DNA of 61,227 nucleotides from Candidatus Eremiobacteraceae bacterium. GTDB taxonomy: Bacteria; Vulcanimicrobiota; Vulcanimicrobiia; Eremiobacterales; Eremiobacteraceae. This document shows, in pieces, positions 37,010 through 44,302 of the stretch. The notes under the pieces are model-generated. The model was not told where the DNA came from. It made no database searches and was given only the letters and a program-made list of their open reading frames with translations. Location: positions 1 through 61,227 of the forward strand of contig DATCBN010000029.1 in NCBI GenBank assembly GCA_036511855.1. Direction: 5' to 3'. Every line of letters starts with the position of its first letter. Position 1 is the stretch's first letter. The translations under genes and the position numbers were made by a program.

Positions 37010-39484
37010 TCAATACCGGCGGGTCAGCACTAAGGTGACCGCCCTGCCTTGTAGCGAGAAAGCATCGGTGGGCAGGGGACCGTCCGCACCTCCGTACGGT
37101 CGCCCCTGATCCGCAAGCGTGAAGCGGTCATCGTATGCGTTCGTGAGATTCGTTCCGTATAATCCGATGTCGAACACCCTCCCGCGCAAGGCGACGCCGG
37201 CATGTATGGTGGCATATGCGGGCCGGTTGAGTTCGTTGAACGCATCCTCGTACGAGGCGCCGATCTCGTACGCGAACCCCAGTCCAGGGTCACGTTGCAG
37301 CGAGAGCACTGCCCGATGCAGGGGCACGCCGGCCGACTGTTCGCCCGGAACGATGGTGCCGTCTTGGAAGTCCGGACTCACGGACGTCACGAACGAACTG
37401 TCAACGCTGTAGGCAAAGCGCACAACCGTCGACGCGGCGACGGCGCGTTCGGCGCGGAACTCGATGCCGCGATAGACCGCGCCACCGGCGTTGATCGGAA
37501 AGCTTTCGCATTCTTGCGGCGGCGGGTTGTTGGGTGGAAGACACTGAACGGGCGGAAAGAAGCGCACGGCCGGAGTTCGCACGTTCGTCTGGTAGACGTC
37601 GAAGTCGAAACGCGTATTGTGCTCGGCGCTGAGCACATGTGCGATGCCAAGGTCGTAGTCGGTCGCGTGGTCCGCTTTCAAATTCGGATTGCCCACGTTG
37701 ATGAAACCGTCGGCATCCGGAGGCGGCAGTTCCGATGGAAGAAATAGCTCCGGAAGTTGAGGCGATTGAAATGTGATGCCCGCCGAGACGCGGACCGCGG
37801 TTTGCGCGGTCGGCGTCCACACGAGACCCAAACGAGGATCCGTGCTCGATCCAAAGCTGGAGAAGTTGCTGAAGTACAGGGCCGCGCTGTAGTGGAGTTT
37901 CGGCGTCGTGTCAAACGCGTAGCGAACGACGGCCGATCGCTGCGTCTGCGTGAGTTCGGGGAGCGGCTGCGGTCCGGAGCCATCGTCGAGCAGCCCGATC
38001 CGGCGGCCGCGCGATTGGTCCGGCGTTCCGCCGATCAACGTCTGCGTGTCAAGGCGCTCCGAACGCAGATCGAATTTGATTGAAAATGTTCCCTGTGCAA
38101 GCGTGCGGTCGAATTGCAACGTGTCGTCAGCCGAAAGATCGTGCGTGTTGAAAAGATACGGCGTGGTGCTCGATGCCGGACCTTCGACAGATTGATCGGC
38201 CAGCGAGGTGAGGTGACGGAACACTGCGGTCGTCGGATACTGACCATCGGTGTCGGGTTGTCCGAGCGGCATCTGGACGTCAAGCCCGTACGCGCTGTCG
38301 TGCGCTTGCAGCGATGACCCGGCGAAGCTGTTGAAGACCGGCGGCTCCTCATCGGCAGGACCGGCACCGTCGTCACCGCCCCCTTCGTCGGATGCGACAA
38401 CCGACGACATTGCGGCCGAGAGATCGCGGTACTCGCTCTGATCGCGAACAGTGAATCCGACGTAGCTGCCGCGGAGTCCAAGGTCGTACCGGAGTTTGAG
38501 CAAGCCCGTGCTGCCGTCGACGGCGCTCCCGACGGTATCCGTGTCGCCGTCGGTGTTCAAAATCGACTGCCCGTTGACTTCGCCTTGGCTCGTCGTGCGA
38601 TGAACCGAGAACGCGTACCCGAGGCGAGCGGCGGATCCCGTTGCCTGCAACGTTTCGCCAAAAGCTCCGTACGAACCAACGGACAGGCGGATGAGACCCG
38701 CCCCTTGAGCCGTAGGATCGAGCGTGCGCACGTTGATCGCGCCATCGATGGTGTTCGGCCCCACGAGCGACGACGGACCGATTCCGTAGACAAGCTGCAC
38801 GCCGGCGAGTTCCGCCGGATCGACGAGCGACAGATCAAATGAGCCTGTGCCGCCGCTGTTGACGGAGTGGCCGTCGATGTCGACAAGCGTTTCTGTTGGG
38901 TCCGGCCCTCGAAGCGCGACCACAGCCGGCGCGGCGGGATTACCACCTGCGGGCCTGATGACGGTGACGGAAATAGCATCTTGCGATATCAGATCGGCGA
39001 CGCTGGTGCCTCCGCTTGCCGCATACTGTTGCGACGCCAGCTCCTGACTCGGCACCGACGACGTCGAGAGCGCCTCGCCGGCCCGCGTCGTCACGTGTCC
39101 GAGTACGACAAGCGAAGACGTCGAGCGGACGAGCTCGATTCGGACATCGGTTTCCTGGCCGCCGCGGATCTCAATGGTGCGGCCTCCGACCGGGGCGTAT
39201 CCGGCCGCAGTCACCGACACGTCGTAGATCCCAGGTGCGAGGCCTGTAAGTCTGGTTACTCCGCCGGGATATGTGAGAAACGACCGGACGACTTTGTTTC
39301 CGCGCAGCGTGACAAATGCACCGGAAATTGTCCGGTTGTCGGCGCTCAGGACCACGACGGTGATCTCGCCGGTGGCCGGCTCGGAAATTGCCGCAAGTGG
39401 GGCGACGAGAATCACGCACAGCATTGCTGCAATTGCGGCTGTGTGCGTGCGCGCGCAAGCTCGAAGTATCTCGAGAAAGACCAT
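37010..39484 (-). CDS. TonB-dependent receptor with N-terminal carboxypeptidase-regulatory-like domain
   Basis: The 824-residue protein is predicted to be an outer-membrane barrel importing a ligand with TonB energy. A signal peptide covers about 1-35. A CarboxypepD_reg-like beta-sandwich (about 38-117, AFVTLRGNKVVRSF, APGIYDVSVTAAGYAP) precedes the plug domain (VADLISQDAISVTV, VALRGPDPTETLVDIDGH near 195-212). The barrel ends in LVLTRRY, with a terminal aromatic residue as usual for outer-membrane proteins. The family mostly takes up siderophores, vitamin B12 or glycans; nothing nearby identifies the ligand. A GGAG site precedes the ATG at 39484. A membrane-protein gene lies 43 bases upstream on the same strand. 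Confidence 0.9.
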   Translation of the reverse strand: MVFLEILRACARTHTAAIAAMLCVILVAPLAAISEPATGEITVVVLSADNRTISGAFVTLRGNKVVRSFLTYPGGVTRLTGLAPGIYDVSVTAAGYAPVGGRTIEIRGGQETDVRIELVRSTSSLVVLGHVTTRAGEALSTSSVPSQELASQQYAASGGTSVADLISQDAISVTVIRPAGGNPAAPAVVALRGPDPTETLVDIDGHSVNSGGTGSFDLSLVDPAELAGVQLVYGIGPSSLVGPNTIDGAINVRTLDPTAQGAGLIRLSVGSYGAFGETLQATGSAARLGYAFSVHRTTSQGEVNGQSILNTDGDTDTVGSAVDGSTGLLKLRYDLGLRGSYVGFTVRDQSEYRDLSAAMSSVVASDEGGGDDGAGPADEEPPVFNSFAGSSLQAHDSAYGLDVQMPLGQPDTDGQYPTTAVFRHLTSLADQSVEGPASSTTPYLFNTHDLSADDTLQFDRTLAQGTFSIKFDLRSERLDTQTLIGGTPDQSRGRRIGLLDDGSGPQPLPELTQTQRSAVVRYAFDTTPKLHYSAALYFSNFSSFGSSTDPRLGLVWTPTAQTAVRVSAGITFQSPQLPELFLPSELPPPDADGFINVGNPNLKADHATDYDLGIAHVLSAEHNTRFDFDVYQTNVRTPAVRFFPPVQCLPPNNPPPQECESFPINAGGAVYRGIEFRAERAVAASTVVRFAYSVDSSFVTSVSPDFQDGTIVPGEQSAGVPLHRAVLSLQRDPGLGFAYEIGASYEDAFNELNRPAYATIHAGVALRGRVFDIGLYGTNLTNAYDDRFTLADQGRPYGGADGPLPTDAFSLQGRAVTLVLTRRY

Positions 39485-39527
39485 AGCAGAACCAGCTCCT
39501 TCGATGCGTGTTCGAGGGGGTTACGCC

Positions 39528-40223
39528 TTAGACGAAGAGGAGCGGGGGTGCGCGCTTTCCGGCGCGGGTCGAGAGAATCGAGATGGGCGCGGCGAACGAT
39601 TCGAGTGAAAGCGCGGTTCGAATGCCGCGCGGCGAGCCGCCCGGATGCCGGGCGCCGATAAGGATAGCGCAGACGATCTCGATGATGGCTTCGTGCGCTG
39701 CGGCAAGAGCCCGCAATAGTTGTGAGACCGCAGCGCCGATGCAGGCCGATATCGCGAGCGTGACGCCGCTGCCGAGTGGAATAGATCCCCCAAGCACGTC
39801 GGCGAAGTCGTCGATGCGGACGCCGTCGAGCAGAGCATCCATGGATTCCATCGCCATCAGCGCGATCAGTGCTAGTACCATGACAGTGGCCGCGAAGCGC
39901 CACACGGGCAACGCGAGCACCGGCTGCGCGAGCGCGCGAAACGCGGTTGCCGATGCATGCGAGCCGTCGAGCGCCGACCACAAGAAGCGAAGGACGCCGG
40001 CGATGGCGATGACCAAGACCAAGACAAAGGCGAGGGCACGCGATTCGTGGGCCATGCCGTCATACGAGTCACGAGGGAGGGCAAAGTCACCGATCAGGTC
40101 GATTGCGGAATGGGTCGCTGCCGCCGCGGCAAGAGAGGCAAGCACGACGACTGCGACGAGAAAAGCTGCCGGCGCGATCCGCGACAGGGATTTGTTGGAT
40201 TGCGCTCCGGCGGGGACTGGCAT
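39528..40223 (-). CDS. Predicted inner-membrane protein of unknown function, upstream of a TonB receptor
   Basis: I do not recognize this 231-residue protein. It has about four hydrophobic helices (near residues 17-37, 63-84, 108-128 and 150-167) with short loops, and an Arg-rich C-terminal tail. It is the first gene of a two-gene unit with the TonB-dependent receptor 43 bases downstream. This suggests a role in the same uptake or sensing process, but it shows no ExbB, ExbD or TonB sequence. Confidence 0.7.
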   Translation of the reverse strand: MPVPAGAQSNKSLSRIAPAAFLVAVVVLASLAAAAATHSAIDLIGDFALPRDSYDGMAHESRALAFVLVLVIAIAGVLRFLWSALDGSHASATAFRALAQPVLALPVWRFAATVMVLALIALMAMESMDALLDGVRIDDFADVLGGSIPLGSGVTLAISACIGAAVSQLLRALAAAHEAIIEIVCAILIGARHPGGSPRGIRTALSLESFAAPISILSTRAGKRAPPLLFV

Positions 40224-40310
40224 AGCGCGCGTTTCGGCACCTTAAAGCGCATCGCTTTCAGTTGACCCTAGGAATTTCGACCCGCAGGAAACGGTGGCCC
40301 GGCAGCAAAC

Positions 40311-40330
40311 ACCTAATTCGTTAGTTAGGT
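40311..40330. promoter_or_regulatory. Predicted BlaI-type operator
   Basis: ACCTAATTCGTTAGTTAGGT is a 20-base site with 6-base inverted arms (ACCTAA/TTAGGT) and an inner inverted repeat (CTAA-TTCG-TTAG). It ends 15 bases before the ATG of the BlaI-type repressor. BlaI/MecI repressors bind such dyads over their own promoters, so autoregulation of the repressor-peptidase pair is likely. The match to the known MecI box is only in overall form. Confidence 0.55.
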
Positions 40331-40345
40331 TGACGGGAGACCCAA

Positions 40346-40732
40346 ATGGCAAGAAAAAAATCTGCAACCCTCACGGAAGCGGAGCTTCGGCTCATGGATA
40401 TCGTGTGGGAGAAAGGTAAGGCCACGGTCGGCGACGTCGTCGAAGCTTTACCCGGTAGAACACCGCTCGCGTACAACACGGTACTCACCACCATGCGAAT
40501 TCTCGAACAGAAGGGCTACGTCCGGCATCACGAGTCGGGGCGCGCTTTTGTCTATGCTCCGATCGTCGATCGCGAGCAGGCACAACGCAGTGCGGTCAAA
40601 CAGCTCGTCACCCGGTTCTTCGACAATTCGCCGGGTTTGCTCGCGCTCAACGTCTTGGAGAACGAGAAACTCGATGCAAGTGAAATCGACCGCCTGAAGC
40701 GGATCATCAAAGCTAGCGAAAGCGCCGACTAG
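40346..40732 (+). CDS. BlaI/MecI/CopY-family transcriptional repressor
   Basis: The 128-residue repressor has the winged-helix DNA-binding domain of BlaI (LTEAELRLMDIVWEKGKATVGDVVEAL, given as LTEAELRLMDIVWEKG then VGDVVEAL; about 9-36) and the LAYNTVLTTMRILEQKGYV recognition helix (54-72). The C-terminal helices form the dimer and contain the segment usually cleaved when the sensor fires. Its stop overlaps the start of the M56 peptidase gene by one base, the standard BlaI-BlaR1 arrangement. No beta-lactamase is in the window, so the regulated process is unknown and need not be antibiotic resistance. Confidence 0.93.
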   Translation: MARKKSATLTEAELRLMDIVWEKGKATVGDVVEALPGRTPLAYNTVLTTMRILEQKGYVRHHESGRAFVYAPIVDREQAQRSAVKQLVTRFFDNSPGLLALNVLENEKLDASEIDRLKRIIKASESAD

Positions 40733-43479
40733 TGGATTCTGCGCTGGCGGCGTTCGAGGCTATCGCAAGCCACGCCGCAGGCGCGCTATTGGCCGGTGTC
40801 GCTTACGCATTGCCGGTCGCGATCGTCGCGTGGGCCACAGTCCGGTTGCTGCCTCAATGCAACGCCGCCACGCGTTACGGAATCTGGCTTGCCGCTCTCG
40901 TGGCCACGCTTGCGCTCGATCCGCTTCCCGGACACCCGTTCATCGCCGGCGACGCTTCGATTTCCGGCGGCCGGGTTTCAAGCGTCCATCGCCCGGCGCT
41001 TACGCCGAGTACGGCAGATGCCTCCACAAATGTTCTCAGCGGCGGCCTGGGCGCAAGAGCCATTTCCGCGCTCAGCGGCCCAAACGCGGCACCACTGCCT
41101 TCCAACAAACCAATCGTCACCTTGAACGGCGATTGGGCGGTCGCGATATTCTTGGCATGGTATCTGGTCGCCACGGCGCTTATCATCCGGCTGATCGTGG
41201 GGCACATCCGCCTGCAACGCATCAAGGACCGCGCGGTTCCATTGGGCGCATCGTATCAGATGCGTCTCGCTGAATGGCTGCGTGCCTCGAGGGGTTCTCG
41301 CGTTCCGAGATTGCTCGTCTCCGGCGCAGTTGAAATCCCGGTAGCGATCGGACTCTTCCATCCCGCGATCGTCTTGCCGGCCGACCTCGTCGAACATCTC
41401 ACCGAAAGCGAATTCGACCAGATCGGCATGCACGAGCTCGCGCACGTGCGGCGGTATGACGATTGGACGAACCTTCTCCAAAAGATCGCCGAGACGTTGC
41501 TGTTTTTCAGCCCGGCGATTTTCGTGATCGGCCGCCAGCTCAGCATCGAGCGGGAAGTCGCGTGCGACGATTGGGTGGTCTCGGCTACCGGCGGAGCCCG
41601 GCCATATGCCAACTGTTTGACGCGTCTCGCGGAGCTCGCGGCGGCGCGTCCAGTCACCGCACTCCCCACACTTGGCGCCGTCTTCACCCAAAAGCAGATT
41701 TTCACTCGTATCGAGCGGCTGCTGGATCGTACCCGCGATACCCGGCCGCAAGTGGCGGCGAGCGTCGCTTGGGCCGCGGTCGGCGGTCTCATGGCCGTCT
41801 TGATCTTCGCGTCGCAACTGACGCCGCTCGTCGCGGTGTCGGCAACCCGTATCGGGCTTCCGGTCGCGGCTTCACAAAAGCCGCCCGGCGGCACGCACGC
41901 AGCGCTCCTCGCGATGCGCTCCGGCAACGACGATTCGAATGTCCGCGTCCGCGCGGGAAGCACAGCCGCATGTCCGTGCGTGGTGCAGCCGCGACGACGG
42001 CCGGCAATCGCGCGCAGGGGAGCCGTGCGAAGCGACATCGTGGTCGTGCCCTTGGCTTCTCGGGTTCAACAAGTCGCCGCGATCGCGTTCACCGACGCGA
42101 CGCCCGTCACGCCGGTCGACACCGTCAAGTCCGAGCTCGCCGTGCTTGCAAATGCTCCGGGAGAAGAAGAGCGGCTGGCGGCCGTCAGCGCGCTCGCTCC
42201 GCACACCGGTGACGTGAAGGTGCGCGAGGCTCTGCTTCGTGCGCTCAGCTCCATCAACGACGAGTCAGTGCGCCTGAACATCGTCGCCGCGTTGGCGCCG
42301 TACGCCGACAGTTCCGATGTCTTGCGCGTTTTTGGAAAGATCCTGCGCGAAGGCGATGACGAGCCGGTCGCGCTGAACATCATCTCGGCTATGACGCCGG
42401 CCGCGTCTCGCGCCGCCGCGATGGAATCGCTTGCCGACGTGCTCAATTCGACGCAAGATGAGGCGGTCGGATTGAATGCCCTGGCGGCGGTCGCACCCTA
42501 TGCCGGACACCGTCCGGTGCAAGTCGCGCTCATCGGTTTGATGCGCAACGGCCGGTCGGAAGCGTTGCGCCTCAACGCCGTCGCCGCGCTTGCACCGCAC
42601 GCCAATCTAACTCTCGTGCACCGGGCTTTTGTTGACGCGCTCGATCTGGATCTCGCGGGCGCAGAACGGGCGAACATCAAAGCGGCATTGGGCATCGCTC
42701 CGGCGGCGACCCAGGTCGCGAACAGCGATTCCACGTGGCTGACACCGGAACCAAGCGCTGACAAAGCGGCGGTTCCCGGCAAGGAGCTTTTGGTCGGCGA
42801 CGTCTCGGCAACGGGAACGGTGCGCATCGATAACGTCCATGGCGATATCGAAGTCATCGGTTGGGGCCGCGCGTCAGGCGAAGTGGACGCCTCGGTCCAG
42901 GGCGATCCGAACGCGATCCGTGTGTACGGCACTTTCGAACACGGCGATCTCCGGGTCACCTCAACGCAAGTCGACGACAAAGCGAGCGTCTCCGTGAATT
43001 ACGTCGTCCATGTGCCGGCCGGCGCACACGTCATCGTCACCACGGTGAGCGGCAACATCATCGTGCGCGGCGTGACCGGCGCGGTGGACGCGACTTCAAC
43101 AGAGGGAAACGTTGATGTCAACGGTGCTCACGGTCCCGTCAGCGCGTCGACGATGAGCGGCAACGTGCACGCCACCGGCCTGCGCGGAGATTCAAAGCTC
43201 AAGACTATATCCGGCGACGTGCAGGCCGAATTCGACGAGCTCGACGGCGCGCAAGCGGTTGAAGCGGAATCCACGGCCGGCACCGTAACGATCGTGATGC
43301 CCGCCAACTCGTCCGCCCACATCACCGCCGAGACTCTGACCGGTGCCATTCATTCGTGCGCCGGCGACCATGTCAACAACGATTCGCCAGGTTCCAGCGT
43401 TGACAAGACCACTGGAGCCGGGACTGCCAGAGTCGATCTCCACGCGGTCAGCGGCGACATCACCATCTCGTCGCATTAG
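40732..43479 (+). CDS. M56 (BlaR1-type) membrane metallopeptidase fused to HEAT repeats and a DUF4097-like beta domain
   Basis: The 915-residue protein has an N-terminal M56 unit: helices near 15-38, 45-63 and 138-160, then HELAH near residues 234-238 and EREVACDDW near 276-284 as zinc ligands, and a final helix near 345-368. Normally a penicillin-binding sensor would follow. Here a Pro/Arg-rich linker leads to about four to five HEAT-like helical repeats (about 470-660; repeating LNIVAALAPYA-type units) and then a DUF4097-like beta-helix with repeating SGNV, EGNV, SGDV turns (about 685-915). It probably senses an extracytoplasmic signal and cleaves the BlaI-type repressor; the signal is unknown. 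GTG start. Confidence 0.85.
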   Translation: MDSALAAFEAIASHAAGALLAGVAYALPVAIVAWATVRLLPQCNAATRYGIWLAALVATLALDPLPGHPFIAGDASISGGRVSSVHRPALTPSTADASTNVLSGGLGARAISALSGPNAAPLPSNKPIVTLNGDWAVAIFLAWYLVATALIIRLIVGHIRLQRIKDRAVPLGASYQMRLAEWLRASRGSRVPRLLVSGAVEIPVAIGLFHPAIVLPADLVEHLTESEFDQIGMHELAHVRRYDDWTNLLQKIAETLLFFSPAIFVIGRQLSIEREVACDDWVVSATGGARPYANCLTRLAELAAARPVTALPTLGAVFTQKQIFTRIERLLDRTRDTRPQVAASVAWAAVGGLMAVLIFASQLTPLVAVSATRIGLPVAASQKPPGGTHAALLAMRSGNDDSNVRVRAGSTAACPCVVQPRRRPAIARRGAVRSDIVVVPLASRVQQVAAIAFTDATPVTPVDTVKSELAVLANAPGEEERLAAVSALAPHTGDVKVREALLRALSSINDESVRLNIVAALAPYADSSDVLRVFGKILREGDDEPVALNIISAMTPAASRAAAMESLADVLNSTQDEAVGLNALAAVAPYAGHRPVQVALIGLMRNGRSEALRLNAVAALAPHANLTLVHRAFVDALDLDLAGAERANIKAALGIAPAATQVANSDSTWLTPEPSADKAAVPGKELLVGDVSATGTVRIDNVHGDIEVIGWGRASGEVDASVQGDPNAIRVYGTFEHGDLRVTSTQVDDKASVSVNYVVHVPAGAHVIVTTVSGNIIVRGVTGAVDATSTEGNVDVNGAHGPVSASTMSGNVHATGLRGDSKLKTISGDVQAEFDELDGAQAVEAESTAGTVTIVMPANSSAHITAETLTGAIHSCAGDHVNNDSPGSSVDKTTGAGTARVDLHAVSGDITISSH

Positions 43480-43486
43480 CTAGTCT

Positions 43487-43581
43487 GTAGGAGGGCAAGC
43501 ATCGCTTGCCCGATCCAAATATGTAGGAGGGCGAGCATCGCTCGCCCAAAAAAAAGGGGCAAGCGATGCTTGCCCTAGTAC
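43487..43581. repeat. Palindromic repeat element, three hairpins
   Basis: Hairpins lie at 43493-43511 (CAAGC-ATC), 43529-43547 (CGAGC-ATC, with compensating base changes in both arms) and 43557-43575 (CAAGC-GAT), between GTAGGA and TAGTAC boundaries. Eight A's before the third hairpin are a T-run on the minus strand, so this hairpin can terminate the minus-strand gene ending at 43622. Confidence 0.85.
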
Positions 43582-43621
43582 AATGGCCCTCAAAGGTCCT
43601 CAGATATATATCGCTGGCGCC

Positions 43622-44302
43622 TTATTCCATAGGCTTTTTGGCGGTTGCCGACGGCTTCACGTTGGGATTCTTTTCGGCGAATACGCCGGTGGGGTTCGGC
43701 ACGACCCAGAATTCGAGGTCCCACAAGTCGGGGAAAGAAAAGACCGTCTTGACATCGCTTGCCGACTTGGCCTTGCCGGCCTTTACGACGTCGGCTGCGG
43801 TGGGATGTGCGGCCGACCCTCCATCCTTTGTGATCGTACCGTTGAGGATGTAGCCGTACTGCGTCGCCCCAAGGGCCTTTGCGGCGACTAAGTAGTGGAC
43901 GTGCGATTCGAACTCGAACCAGCGGGCCGGAAGAATCCCCCACTTGCTCGGATGCGTGCTGCTTGTCTTTAGCCACGAATAGTCGACGCCTATGAGATTT
44001 CCTTTCACGTCGTACCAAACTTGGCTCGGGTGCGTCTCATCGCTGTTCCAATTTTTAGGGTTGACCCAACTGATTGCGCCGGTCGAATCCTCGTCTGTGT
44101 ACCGGAAGTAGCCGGCCTTCGCTGCGAGTGTGGTTGTGCCGTACAGTTTTTGAAGCTCCGCTGTCGAGCGCGTGACGAACGGGAGCTCGGCCGCGGTCGG
44201 CGTGTTCGGAGGGGACGCAGGTTTTGCCACCGCGTTATTTGTCGCGGCGAATAGGATGATGGCCGCGCTCAGTGCGAGCGCCGCCGCTATTTTATTTTTC
44301 AT
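43622..44302 (-). CDS. Secreted protein of unknown function, paired with M1 peptidase
   Basis: I do not recognize this 226-residue protein. It has a clear signal peptide (MKNKIAAALALSAAIILFAA, cleavage near AVAKP). The mature part is rich in aromatic residues: FRYTDEDSTGAISWVNPKNW near 67-86 and LPARWFEFESHVHYLVAAKA near 124-143. It keeps two His and several Asp/Trp in the centre, which could bind metal or a small ligand. Its ATG overlaps the stop of the M1 peptidase gene, so both are made together and both are exported. It ends just before a terminator-like repeat. Confidence 0.7.
   Translation of the reverse strand: MKNKIAAALALSAAIILFAATNNAVAKPASPPNTPTAAELPFVTRSTAELQKLYGTTTLAAKAGYFRYTDEDSTGAISWVNPKNWNSDETHPSQVWYDVKGNLIGVDYSWLKTSSTHPSKWGILPARWFEFESHVHYLVAAKALGATQYGYILNGTITKDGGSAAHPTAADVVKAGKAKSASDVKTVFSFPDLWDLEFWVVPNPTGVFAEKNPNVKPSATAKKPME

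Noticed and set aside
40346-43479. A beta-lactam resistance module
   Set aside because: No beta-lactamase or mecA-like gene is nearby and the penicillin-binding sensor domain is missing.
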